From NCBI GenBank assembly GCA_964020975.1, contig OZ026623.1, positions 74,120,785 to 74,184,784 on the forward strand: a DNA stretch of 64,000 nt. The letters run 5' to 3'. The stretch's first letter is position 1; every line of letters begins with the position of its first letter. The notes beneath the pieces are model-generated. The model did not search any database. It had not been told where the DNA came from and worked only from the letters and a program-made list of their open reading frames with translations. This DNA comes from Hermodice carunculata. Its lineage: Eukaryota > Annelida > Polychaeta > Eunicida > Amphinomidae. Below are positions 40,660-52,889 of the stretch, in pieces. The position numbers and the translations under genes are program-made.

Positions 40660-42780
40660 ATTGTTTTTCATTCAGTCTATTCAGTATACTATTTACTGAT
40701 ATCCATGTGTTTTTTTCTAATATCATTATATTTGTTGAAACACCGTGTGGTATTATTCTTTTTAGCAGTAGCTATCGTATATTTGAAAACCTTATTGTAA
40801 GTGTAAAGAATTGTGTTGTGAGTTTCATGTTCAATATTTTCATGATTTAATCTTTAAAGTGCTTCGTACATCTTATCTCATTTTTGATTGAAATGGTTAT
40901 GGCCTGAGGTATCCAGGCTAACGTTTGTGTTCATAGACAAAACACCTTGGGCTTTGGAGTTATATCCTAATATTTGCTTTTCCTACTTGCGTAAAGATAA
41001 ACAGCACAGAGAGAAAATTAGAGTTTTAACTTGCAATGAATATAATCGCTCACTCGCAACTGATGGACTATACTCCTAAGCAACAGGTACATAGCCACAC
41101 CTATTTGGCCCCTCAGAGTAATAAAAAATCAAAGTGATTTTGTGTATATAATAACGAGCCGACCCTATCTTCAAATTAAATGTAAATTACAATGTGTCCT
41201 TTAATTATGAAATCAGATATAGAAATAAAGGTTAATTTGCGCGTAAGAATATATCTACCTTCCTATCGCATTCAGTGGCGCTTGCTTGTACTTTTTGACA
41301 GGTATTTTTTAATGATGCTAAGTTGACGTTACGGGGCAAAAACATGTCAAAAGTGCACACATCTGCCAATGAATGCAGTCTAAAGAAGTTTATTTTCTAA
41401 CATTTATATTTGTGCTAGAACCTAATATTACAAGGGAAGATGAAAATGTCGAGTTCATGAAAATGTCGAGTTCATTTTCATGTTTTTTGACTGTGCAACG
41501 CAGCAGGATGCCGCCTCATGGGTGGATGTCCCAGGCCTACGGATGGATACAATAGGAAGGAACTTGAATTCATGTTTACATTTGCTACTTATTTTAGCTT
41601 TGAAAGAATATTGACAAATATGGAGCACAAGGTGCCGTGAATGCAATACTTCGTTCAAAACCATTGGTCAATTGCTTGTAATTTACATTAGAAACAGTTT
41701 TAGCAATATGAATTTTACAGACGCCACTGCTTTCACTGCTTCTGCCCTGCTGCATGTTGGAAACTGTTCTAACTTGCCGAAACGCAGCTTTGCTGGATCT
41801 CAAAAAAACTTGTTTCCTAGGTCGCACTACTACCTCCTTGATTTTAAACTGTAGCACAGTAGTAGGCAATACAATTTACAGTGCCCTTGTTTGTGATTTT
41901 CAGGACACATCCTTTGGCAAATCATTACAGAACTTGCTGGAGACACATATGGTACGGTCACGTGAGCCCATGTAATCTAAAAGGCATATAGTGGTTGCTT
42001 AATTACCAGTTCTTATTAACCTCTCAGCATGCACATAAGGCAGTGCAAAGAAGTGTTCACTTTTACGCACTTCCTCCGTACACAATGAACTTCTCTGGAA
42101 GTATTACTGAAGGGAACGCACTCCAAATGTACTTCTGGGGCTTTGGGCTTGACATTATACAGGAGCGCACTTCCCATGCACTTTTTAAAGTTAGATTAAA
42201 TGACTGAAATAATGTGCAGTTCTAGGACATTGAACTTTTTATGGATCACGTTTTCTGTACTATTTGATAAATACTTCATTAGCTATTTTGTGCTGTGGGT
42301 GGTGTTCTCCGACTCATAGTTATAGTGGACGTAGAGTGTGTTTATAATCTTACAGATTCATAAATATCACAAAATACGATATAGGCCTACTTTCTTCTTT
42401 TGCCGTAAACCTAGCTGACGGACAAGTCGGGAGAACTAAAAGGTGATAGGCTTCCCAGTTGTCTTTTTATTTGGGCAGAAGTAATAAAATTTGTGTTTTG
42501 GGTGGTTAAGCCCATACATTTTGGCAACACTATATACAGTCTGTAGTTAATGAAGAATATTTCAAAGGTTGAGAGGACGGGTTTAAAACCACCAGTTGCC
42601 TTTTATGGGTGACTGCCTGTCTCAAGTCAGGTTGAAATTTGTTTTTTCACATTGGTATTGGAAGATGAATGTTCATGCTTTGGCAACTTGGAATCTCTTT
42701 GCTGTCATTGTTGGATTTGGATTTTATGAATATGGATCATGGGTACTTTACTATTAAAAGACTGAAATGATTAATGCACA
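40660..42780. other. Unassigned stretch
   Basis: The minus open frame 41594-41869 (91 codons, VVVRPRKQVFLRSSKAAFRQ in its first half) has a protein-like composition but is not recognised. A 17-base word, gaaaatgtcgagttcat, is repeated in tandem at 41444-41477. Nothing else is visible. Confidence 0.35.
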
Positions 42781-43140
42781 TTAGAGGAGTCGGCATGTTT
42801 AGATTCAAGTCAGGAAGTTGTACATTTCAAGCGAAAGTTGGGTCATTTGGGGCAAGCGTCTGTGCATGTGAATTAAATTGTTAACACCACAGGGCAGATT
42901 ACATCGGAATATAATGGCTTTGGCTACAACAGCGCAGCCTCAGGTGACAGATGGCGGGGGGGGGGGGGGGGTATACCACCAGGTGCATCGGACAGATACG
43001 AGTAGTCTGTCATGCAGGTTAGTCACTGCTTATATATTATGCACACATGCAAACATATACATTAGGTTTGTGTGCATAATACAGTGTGTGTCGTGACTGG
43101 TCAACACAGATGCCAGATTGGTTGAGAAAAACTCAATGTT
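42780..43140 (+). repeat. Left LTR remnant of the gypsy fossil
   Basis: The segment 42935-43138 matches 51374-51570 in order, including cagcgcag.ctcaggtga, tagtctgtcatgc.ggttag, gtgtcgtgactg.tcaaca and gccagattggttgag. The left limit is vague. A run of 16 G (42956-42971) has expanded inside it. Confidence 0.7.
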
Positions 43141-43910
43141 GTTGTCAGAAGTGATGTTTTGAAGAGCTCATGTATCGGAAATTAGTTCAATGTTGTTTTG
43201 GAACACTTTTAATGAGGCTCAGATTTTGTTATTGTGGCATACTTGCATTTTCTGTTGGTTTGCTAGTGTGCAAGACACATGTGCACGCTGATGAAATAAT
43301 AGAGTGGCAGTCATGTGAAATTGATCAACTTTATAACATTTTTGTTTCAAATGGTTTTGTTTGCCATATTTTTGTGCACATATATATTCTAAAATGTGAC
43401 AACAATGCCTGTTTGTTATTGTGTTTGACCAACCATTTCTAGTAATTTGGAAGTTTTCACGTTTTTTATGTAACACAGGGCTAAAACCAGTTTTGAATTA
43501 CATGCGGGATTCACCCTTGCACACCTGCATACATCAATAGGGCCTAAAACTAGTTTTACTGCAGAATACTGTACAATGCCTAGAACTAGTTTAAATGTCT
43601 ATAATCTACCGTTTAGGATGCATGTAATTCTTTAGGTTTTCTCTCGCGGTGTACAAATACATTTTGCACGTTGTCAGGTATCTGCTGTGGTGCAGTACCA
43701 TTTTTTAATCTTAATAATTATTATTTTCCAGGATATTCTTGGCTCGATACGGAGATTCTCGTGCAATTTTGTTTTCTTTCTCTTTTTCTCTGACAATTGG
43801 TACAATAAATATGGGATTGGAATATTTTCTTCAGTTACAACCCAAAATTTACATAAGTGTTTAAATATCTCATTGGTTGGACACAGTTGTTCTTTTCACA
43901 TTTTATGTGA

Positions 43911-44026
<116 letters not shown>

Positions 44027-44339
44027 TGAAATCAATTGTTAGTAAATTGAAAAAATTATTCTATTGAATTTTTAGAATTTATTTCAGTGCTTTTACAAAT
44101 TTATTTTTGACTCCATTGTATGTAGATATTTTTGTGGAAAATTGACTGTTTCCTTATATACACATCGTTTTGCTCTTTACAACATCACAGTAGGACAACT
44201 GAGCATCAGAATCATAAAACTGGATGTGTTTACTTTTGTTTCTGGTTCATTCCTTAGCTACACACTCCTTGCGTTATTGGTGTGATTTGCATGTGACAGC
44301 ATCATGGCTAAAATAAATGTCATTTAAGCTACCTTGGAG

Positions 44340-44901
44340 GTGTTAATGGCTATTCCATATATAGGTCAAACACGTGCAACTGCTATTTTTGCAAAGAGAG
44401 AGAAGTTAAGAGGTAAGCTTACTCAAGTTGCGTTGCAAGAGTTAGCTTCAGGTGCCCCGCCCATTCCATATACTATATGAAATGACCATCTTTGGAAGGA
44501 GAGATTGTCTTTTGCTTTGAAAAAGTCTGACATTAAGTATGTTGAAGTTGTTAAAGACATGAATATCCAATACGCACATTATGTCCAGGAACTGGAAATA
44601 ATGAAAGAACAAGCTGAATTCTTACATAAAGGAATGACAGAAAAGCTAAGTAAAATGGACATAAAGCCTATTGTGTCACCTGATCAAAAATAAGTGTTCC
44701 GTGTGCAACTGGTGCCCAGATAACCCCTCATACTTTTAATGTTCAAGTCACTGTTCCTCAAGTAGAGCAAAGTATGCATGCTCCACCCAGTCCTCGTGTT
44801 AAAACACTGTTATACTCGGTTACGCAATACACACCAGGTGGGGTGTATGGTGGACCCAAGGAAATGCTAGTTCAACATAGTGATACGGGTGAAGAGCCAG
44901 A

Positions 44902-44997
<96 letters not shown>

Positions 44998-46130
44998 GTG
45001 ATGGCGGGGGAGCGGGAGGAAGGGGAGTCTGAAAACCAGAGGAAGTTGGCCCTAAAATTGTGAAGGTAGTGCGTCTTTCACCAGGGGGAGTTCAGGATGA
45101 GCAAGATTCAAGAACAGAGGTTGGGATAATTAGGATACTGTTAGGGTTAAAAAACCTAGCAAAGCTCAACTGAAGCATTATAAACTCAGTATAATCCTGA
45201 TAAAGTTCGGTATCAAGCATTAAAAAATGTTTCATTCATGATGCCTAAGTTTGGGGTGTACAATGGAAAAGTAGACTGGTGTCTCTACAAATTGCAATTT
45301 GAAAAAAAGGGCTGAAAAACTTGGTTTGTCCAGAGAGGCCAAATTGGAAGTTTTGGTTCCATTGCTTCTGGACAATGCATCGATATTTTATAGTATGCGA
45401 CCATCGGCAGTCCAGGAAAGCTAAAAGCTATTGCAAGACGAAAAGAACACTAGGTTTGGAAGAAAAGCCGCCTGCATCATCCTCTAGCAACTGCAAGTAC
45501 TAAAGCAGGATCCAACAGAATCACTTGACGAGTTTGCTGAAAAGGCCTTTGGGTTAGCTATGGATAAATTATGAGAGGCAGGTAATGACACCATAAAACA
45601 ATTTGCCATGGGTGCATTCCCGTCAGGCATGATGCATAGGGAGGCTGCGTTGGAGATAAAAACAAAGAACCAAAGACCATGGACAAAGCAGTGAGAATGA
45701 CGAAAGTGTATTCTCGTAGTTTGGAAGCATTCAATCTGAATACAAGCAAAATTAGGCAGGTTGTTACTTTGGATGTTGCCCCAATAGAGGCTTACATTAG
45801 ATGAACACAGGTACACAGCCTTACCCCATCTCATAAGCCATTAGACTTAGATACTTCGAGCACTGTTGAAGAAGGATAGGCAGTAATCTGTGAAGAGAAT
45901 ACCATATGATCCAATAAGTCTGCTGAGAGAAATGTCTCTGCAGTTAGAAATTTGTATTCTGATTGGAAACCACACATTAATCAAAGGAACCATTCCCCAG
46001 TGAGACAGGAAAGTGCCCCTGACAAGGAAAGAATAAAGCGCCCCCTGGTACACCATCAAGAGATAAAGAACTCTGTTTTAACTGCCATGGTATGGCAATT
46101 TTATTAGTAAGTGCCCTGCAAGGTCACCAA
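44340..46130 (+). pseudogene. gag region of the gypsy fossil
   Basis: A coiled-coil-like stretch, VQELEIMKEQAEFLHKG, lies near 44585-44640. A capsid-type stretch, DPTESLDEFAEKAFGLAMDK, lies near 45515-45570. A zinc-knuckle region beginning LCFNCHG lies near 46070-46130. A (GAT)n array sits within it at 44902-44998. Fossil; not functional. Confidence 0.7.
44902..44998. repeat. (GAT)n trinucleotide array
   Basis: Pure GAT/ATG units inside the gag region of the gypsy fossil. Confidence 0.98.
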
Positions 46131-46479
46131 GTTAGCAGCAAGCATATTCTCCCTAGGCAGAATTAAACTAAATAAGGATCATTTCTTTGGCCAAGTCAAA
46201 CTAAATCTCAAGGTCAGAAAATTGCTGTCATTTCTGGAGCGTTTAAGTTACAAAACCTAGAAAAAGCAACGGCAGATCAAGGTCAAAATAGTAAACCTCG
46301 TACAGTTCAAAATCAAAGGAATGGATATTTACCTGCAAGTCCTGATCAAAAGGCAAAAAGATTACCTGAAGCTCAAATCAAAATAGTGATAGCATACTGA
46401 AAGTGCAGCATTCAGTGAGCAAAAATCTTGCTTTATGTGAGAAATACACATCAAAATTGGGTTTACCTAGACATTCATT

Positions 46480-46670
46480 CCTATCAGAGATGTGTTAGTC
46501 AGGATAGTCAATCAGGATGCTAGCCGGGCAGTTCCAGGTAATGTGGTCAACAAAGCAATTGTAGCTATTATTGACTCAGCTGCACAAGTAACAGTTTTAA
46601 GTAAATAATTGTGTAAAAATCTGCAGCATGGAGTCCCTTATTGTGAGCCCATATAACTAAGGGGTGCAAC

Positions 46671-46701
<31 letters not shown>

Positions 46702-46880
46702 GGTCATGATAGGCAAATTCCTTAAAGATGTAGTTATTAACATTTGTGATGAGTGTTTCTGATAGCATGTCTATCACGTGCCTATATCAGATGACCTAAT
46801 CTTTGGATTAGACTTTCGCTTGGGTCATGAATGCAGTGTGCATCTCAAAAACAGGTTACTCTGGAAAGGATCCAAAACTA
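46480..46880 (+). pseudogene. Protease region of the gypsy fossil
   Basis: AIIDSAAQVTVLSK near 46560-46605 holds the D-S/T-A type active-site block of retroviral-type aspartic proteases. DDLIFGLDFRL near 46785-46820 matches the later hydrophobic Gly-Leu-Asp block. Fossil. Confidence 0.75.
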
Positions 46881-47044
46881 TTCCTGCACTCCTGAAGAAG
46901 GGAATAATGAGCCACAGGTTTGCAAAATCACTGTGGGGAAGTGAACGTGGTGCCTCCTAATGGTGTGGTTCAATTTATGGGGAAATAAAAGTATCCTTAC
47001 GGGGGGCTTGTGTTATATCAACTGAGGTGGAACTTAATGGTGTT

Positions 47045-47161
47045 TATTTCATAAATTGTCGGTCTGTACTTGCTAATACTCTATTGGTTTCGAAGTGCTG
47101 TGGGCCATTGCTCTGACTTCGAAATTATATTAGAGGTGTATTTCATAAATTGTCGGTCTGT
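47045..47161. repeat. Repeated 23-base word flanking 71 bases
   Basis: The 23 bases beginning tatttcataaattgtcggtc occur at 47045-47067 and 47139-47161. This is a local duplication inside the gypsy fossil, just upstream of the SINE. Confidence 0.9.
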
Positions 47162-47224
47162 GGAAGTGCCCTACCGTGTCAATGTATAAGCCACACCTGC
47201 TATAACGTCACCATGGGTCCTCGG

Positions 47225-47480
47225 TCAACCTTTTTGGGGGTTGCCCCGATGGCCTAGAGGTCAGAGTGTTCGACTTTACATTTGGCTAGGCGGGTGTGCC
47301 ATAGGGAGTGCGTTCGAATCCCATACAGGTCGACATAAATTTATCGTATTTTTCACTTATAATGCCTGGTATGATAGTGGAGGCACAGAAGTGCTTTTGT
47401 CCTGAGTAAATTATCTGGCAAGTTTGTTACTTTGAAGGTGGAATAACTCATGGACAATGCAATTCCTCCTTCATGTGTCC
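47225..47480 (+). mobile_element. tRNA-derived SINE inside the gypsy fossil
   Basis: A tRNA-like head has an A-box-like word tggcctagaggtc at 47250-47262 and an excellent B box, gttcgaatccc, at 47312-47322. An unrelated tail follows. The boxes are about 50 bases apart, longer than in most tRNA genes, and the outer sequence does not form an acceptor stem, so it is not a working tRNA gene. The 3' limit is uncertain. AGGTCA-type words follow at 47525-47640. Confidence 0.7.
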
Positions 47481-47879
47481 ACCTAGAATCACCTTATAGC
47501 AGACATGTCCTTTATTAAGATCCAGAGTGAACTAACTCATGGTCAAGAGGTCAAGGTCATATATATTATGTCACTTACCTTGATATGGAGTGTTAAGATT
47601 CTAAGTTGGTAGGTCAAAGTAATACAGGTCATGATATTGATTAAGTCTTGGAGTGTGAAAACTCTCAGTCACTTGAAACTGATACAGATCATGCTATTGT
47701 CCTAGATCTGGCATGTGAGTGCTCAATGTCAACAGGTCAGGATCAGACCAAAGCTGACAATTTGGAATTAATAGGTCAAGGACGCAAGAGACATTCAATG
47801 TGTAATACTTCTGCACTCTTAAATCAGTGTAATGACCAAAAGACACAGCAAAGTCTTTTTCACCAGGAATATATCCCTT

Positions 47880-49330
47880 CTCTGTGTGTGATAAACAGTG
47901 GAGGCACACCTGAGGACAAAAATAATGTCGAAGTGCCAGATCACTTAAAGGATTTATTTGAAAGATCATCTGTGGGCCTCTCTTTGGAGTAAAGGAAACC
48001 AGTCGCTAAATTACTTTTTGAGTTTGAGGACATTTTTTGCAAGTCAGATAATGATGTTTGTTTTAAGGGGGGTTGAACATCACAGAGATACCAGGTGTGC
48101 CAAAAAAGATTGACAGTGTATGCACTGTACCCCATTAGCTTTTAGAATAAAGAGCAATTGCAATCCATGCTGGTTGATGGGGTATTTAAGCCCTCAAATT
48201 CTGATTGGGCATCACCCCCAGTACTTGCTTGAAAAAATATGGTGAGTTGGTGTATAGATTATCGTCATCTTAATAGTGTCATGGTAAAAGATGCTTTCCC
48301 CTTACCCATAATAGAAGAGGGTCTTAATACACTGGGTGGGTCAACTCCCTATGATGTTTTAAATATGGCTGTCGCGTACTGGCAAGTTCCTCTTGCAGAG
48401 CAACATCAAGCTAACACCATTTTTGTTACCAAACATGGGTTAATTGGATTTACAAGAATGCGGTTTGGTTTATGCAGGGAGTCTCAACTCTACAAAGAGT
48501 AATGCATTTAGTCCTTAGAGACCTAACATGGAAGTCCCCTGTGACCTAACTAGATGATGTAATAATTCTAGGGTCAAATTTTATAGATCATTTGGCAAAG
48601 CTGCACGAAGTTTTCTCCTGGTTCAAGTCATACAATTTGAAGTTGAAAGCCAAAAATGTTCCCTAATTCGACATGAAATTAAGTTCCTTGGAAAAGTAGT
48701 TTCAGGAGAAGGAGTCTCAGAAGACACAGACAAAATCAAAGTGGTTAGAGATTGGCCTGTTCCCAACACAGTAAAGGAGACAGAATACTTCCTAGGATTT
48801 GTAGATTACAATATAGAATATTTACAGAATCTAACTGAAGAAGCAACCTGTGTGCATGAAGCGACAGGTCCAAAAGCAAAGTTTCTTTTGGACACAAAGG
48901 CTTTAAAATACCTTCAAGAAGTTGAAGATAGCTCTTATAAGTGCCCCTGTTCCAACTCTTCCTATGAAAGATGGCATGTACATTCTGCCCTGTGACTCGT
49001 GAGATATATCTATTGGAGCAGAACTAAGCTAGGTCCAGGATGGAGTTATAGGGGCAATAGCTGACAGTAGTTTAACGCTAACCCCTACACAGCAGAAGTA
49101 TTACACCACCAGAAAGGCGTTATTGGCAGTGGTAAGGTTCACCAGGCAATTCCGTCATTATCTTCTTGGCGATAAGTTAATTTTAATGAGTGATAACAAT
49201 ATTCTTGCTTGGCTATGGGTTTCAAGGATATTCAGAGTCGGATGGCTAGGTGGTTAGAGGAGTCAGTACTCTATGATATGCAAATAGTGTGCAGGCATGG
49301 GAATTTACATATCAAGGCAGATCAGGTCTC
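47880..49330 (+). pseudogene. Reverse transcriptase and RNase H region of the gypsy fossil
   Basis: VPDHLKDLFERSSVGLS near 47930-47980 is the linker typical before gypsy RT. CIDYRHLNSVMVKDAFPLP near 48250-48310 and STPYDVLNMAVAYWQVPL near 48340-48395 are RT blocks. KFLGKVVSGEGV near 48685-48720 is the thumb block. TTRKALLAVVRFTRQFRHYL near 49108-49165 and LILMSDNN near 49175-49200 are RNase H blocks. Fossil; not functional. Confidence 0.85.
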
Positions 49331-49779
49331 ATGTATTCCTGAAACTGTGGATTACTGCAACTATTATGCTGGTATGAAATTAGATCTTTTGCCTTGTGGT
49401 GGGTGCAGTTCTTGTCAAAGAGCACATGCACAATGGAGTGAGTTCCAATATGATGTTGATGATGTTGTACCATTATCTCCCAGCATTTTCAGAGCAAATT
49501 CGGTTGTTCCTAATTTAAGTGATGCAAGAAATGCACCTATAAACAGCAGTTCAACTGATAGCTCTAGTCATCCTAAGTACTTGGATAGAACAATTCTCTG
49601 ATGCTGAAGCACAAGATAGTCAGTTATAAGATCCAGACTAAGCTAAATTGATCCCTTGGACTGAGTCAAAATGCAAAACTTCCCAGCATGAATTATATCT
49701 TCAAAACCCTCTAGTGAAACATCTGTGGTTATGTAGTACGCAATTAAATATAGAACATGGAGTTCTACTATAGAGACTT

Positions 49780-49930
49780 CAAAAGAGTGCCTTGTAAACG
49801 CAAATCATGATGTTAGATTAGCTGGTCATTTTGGCCCAAGTAAAACAGAATTTCTTGTGGCATGGTATGAGGCAGGAGTCTAAGGAGTTTGTAAAAGGTT
49901 GTCTTATATGTAGCAAAATTACACCCCTCA
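49780..49930 (+). pseudogene. Integrase zinc-binding remnant of the gypsy fossil
   Basis: AGHFGPSKTEFLVAWYE near 49820-49870 and CLICSKI near 49905-49925 correspond to the His-His-Cys-Cys N-terminal domain. The catalytic core is not recognisable. This segment starts the duplicated block at 49891. Confidence 0.7.
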
Positions 49931-51503
49931 CCCCCCCCCCCCCCACAGCAGTGGCTAAAAGTAAGACTGAGCAGGTTCCATGCTGGGAATTATTTAGAAA
50001 GAATGTATCTAGACATACTATGTCCGTTTGTGAACAGTTCATCAGGAATTGTGTATGTCCTCATGATAGTGGACCCATTCACTAAATGGTTAGAATGTCT
50101 CTTTGCCATTGTATAAATGTTAACCTGTTCTGAATCAGAGTGTTAAGTTTTAGGTCATATTAGTTGATTGTATGAAATCTTCTTAATGGGGAACCTGTTA
50201 TTAACTGTTGGATATTACACTGAATAAATGTGTGCAGCTTGCGGAACTAATTTGGTAAATTGGGCTTATGAATGGATGAATGTATCTTTAAATGTAGCTT
50301 AACACTTGTAATCCAAATCATCTAAATGGAGCACATTTATAAATCAAATTCAGAGTGTGCTCCATTTCTTTTCATGAAAAGAGAGGGTGTTGTACAGAGC
50401 CATCTATTGGTAAAAACATTAACTACAGTGGTCTAATTTCCATGAGTTCAGAGGTGCTTGATGTATAAGAAGCCGTCGGGGTAAAGACAGCCAGTCTGTG
50501 CGAGTTGGATAAACTGACAGGGTCATCTGGCTGGTCAACGGGACATCCAGACTCATTGGGTGTACAGCGCAGGCTCAGGTGATAGATGGCAGTGGCTATA
50601 CAACCAGGAGCATCTGACCAAAATAAATAGTCTGTCATGCTGGTTAGTCACTGGCTATCTGTTATTCATAAATGTGGACATGTATATTAGATTTTTGTAA
50701 AAGGTTGTCTTATATGTAGCAAAATTACACCCCTCAACCCCCCCCCCCCCCCACAGCAGTGGCTAAAAGTAAGACTGAGCAGGTTCCATGCTGGGAATTA
50801 TTTAGAAAGAATGTATCTAGACATACTATGTCCGTTTGTGAACAGTTCATCAGGAATTGTGTATGTCCTCATGATAGTGGACCCATTCACTAAATGGTTA
50901 GAATGTCTCTTTGCCATTGTATAAATGTTAACCTGTTCTGAATCAGAGTGTTAAGTTTTAGGTCATATTAGTTGATTGTATGAAATCTTCTTAATGGGGA
51001 ACCTGTTATTAACTGTTGAATATTACACTGAATAAATGTGTGCAGCTTGCGGAACTAATTTGGTAAATTGGGCTTATGAATGGATGAATGTATCTTTAAA
51101 TGTAGCTTAACACTTGTAATCCAAATCATCTAAATGGAGCACATTTATAAATCAAATTCAGAGTGTGCTCCATTTCTTTTCATGAAAAGAGAGGGTGTTG
51201 TACAGAGCCATCTATTGGTAAAAACATTAACTACAGTGGTCTAATTTCCATGAGTTCAGAGGTGCTTGATGTATAAGAAGCCGTCGGGGTAAAGACAGCC
51301 AGTCTGTGCGAGTTGGATAAACTGACAGGGTCATCTGGCTGGTCAACGGGACATCCAGACTCATTGGGTGTACAGCGCAGGCTCAGGTGATAGATGGCAG
51401 TGGCTATACAACCAGGAGCATCTGACCAAAATAAATAGTCTGTCATGCTGGTTAGTCACTGGCTATCTGTTATTCATAAATGTGGACATGTATATTAGAT
51501 TTT
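49891..51503 (+). repeat. Tandem duplication of about 805-808 bp at the gypsy 3' end
   Basis: Unit 1 (49891-50695) and unit 2 (50696-51503) each run from the integrase remnant through the 3' region into the LTR. As read, they differ mainly in the length of a C run and at one further base. The junction lies within the LTR word attagatttttgt. The right LTR continues to about 51580 only after unit 2. Confidence 0.95.
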
Positions 51504-51589
51504 TGTGCGTAATACAGTGCGTGTCGTGACTGCTCAACAAGGTCGCCAGATTGGTTGAGGCAAACTTAATAGTTCTAAAGTGATGAATA

Positions 51590-52270
51590 TTGCATGTCAT
51601 GACGCACCTGTGGTGTCTAAGAGCATGAGGTTATGCTGGTCAAAATGAATTTATCATCGTTTGAAGGTATCAATTTAGAAAGGAAAAGTTACACGTGAAA
51701 TTGTGTAAAGGCAAACTCACATGTGTTATCTTAGTGAATTTTGGTTTCTGGGTCATAACTTGGAAAGTTTAAGGATACAACTTTGAAATTGTATGATTGT
51801 AGTGCTGTGCTTGAAATTGCATATGGGCAACCTTGATCCAATTCCAAAGGTCCCAAATAGTGTAAAGTTTGCAACGGATCATAACTCAAAGGAATCGATC
51901 TTTTCAATTAAGACTCCCAAATTGCTCACAATTGTAGAACTGTCGAAGAGGGTAAGGGGTTTTCCGTACAGGTGTACTGGCATTTGTTTTTTTGTGTTTG
52001 TCTTTTGTTTTTGTTTTTTGTTTTTTGCTGTACTAGTGTGCTGGAAGCGCTTTTAATTTCCGTACTTTGCACCAAACATTATAAGTACATGTTATTATAT
52101 TCCGTTATTGTACTACGGCAAAATTATAATTTGTACAGGCATACGAGGGACCCCCCCTCCCCCCGTCTGCATTGTAGTCTTCTATAAAATATAGTGGGCT
52201 TGCATCGAATGGCATATGGGTGACTTTGACTCATTTCCCAAGGTCACAGGTCACCTTTAGTGAATTTGGT
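51590..52270. repeat. AGGTCA-type degenerate repeat
   Basis: catatgggcaaccttgatcc near 51821 and catatgggtgactttgactc near 52212 open two related units about 390 bp apart. The second holds aggtcacaggtca (52241-52253), a perfect direct repeat of AGGTCA spaced by one base. The 19.3-19.8 kb tandem repeat is built on similar words. Confidence 0.6.
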
Positions 52271-52514
52271 TTCCACATTGTAAACTGGCACATTTTCAAA
52301 TTTGGCATGATTAGCATGGTATATAAGGGCGAGGATAAGATTAAATATTTCGCTATTTTTATACTAGAATATTTGTGTCGCAGTGCCCTAAGTAGTGTAA
52401 AACACCACCGGCTAAACCATATAAATTAAAAATTATGTATTTTTTTTCTTTCAGTGAAATTACTATGTGATCATATCAACCTGTGTTTAACTTTTAAATG
52501 TTCCAAATATACAA

Positions 52515-52885
52515 CATCTTATAGTGCACTTCTTAGCCTGTTAATAGTCCTGTAAAAGTGTATACCTCAGTAATTCAGGAGGTGCAATATACTTCCAGCT
52601 TCTGTTGGTCACAGTGCATGCATGCACTTTTTAGAAGTACATTACACTGTATATCAGAGCATTGGGCACTCCAGGAAGTGCAGTATATTTCAGTGCACTT
52701 CTAGCTTTATCCAGGAAGTGCAATGCACTTCAGTGCACTTCCATCTTCATTTACATATTTGCACCCACACATCCAGTGCACTTCCTTATAAACATGCAGC
52801 CTAGGATTGCACTCCATAGATGTGCCTCCACATCTAGTGCACTTTTCTTTGCACTTCGAGGTTTAGTGCATTGTGCACTTTTCTG
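52515..52885. repeat. Cluster of AGTGCACTT words
   Basis: Exact AGTGCACTT lies at 52523, 52692, 52732, 52775 and 52836, with TGTGCACTT at 52872. Several GAAGTGCA and TGCACTTC variants lie between. Spacing is irregular. It is either a decayed minisatellite or a cluster of a palindromic binding word. Confidence 0.8.
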
Positions 52886-52889
52886 CACA

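Noticed and set aside
47239-47336. Functional tRNA gene
   Set aside because: Box B is good, but the boxes are too far apart and no acceptor stem forms. Better explained as a SINE head.
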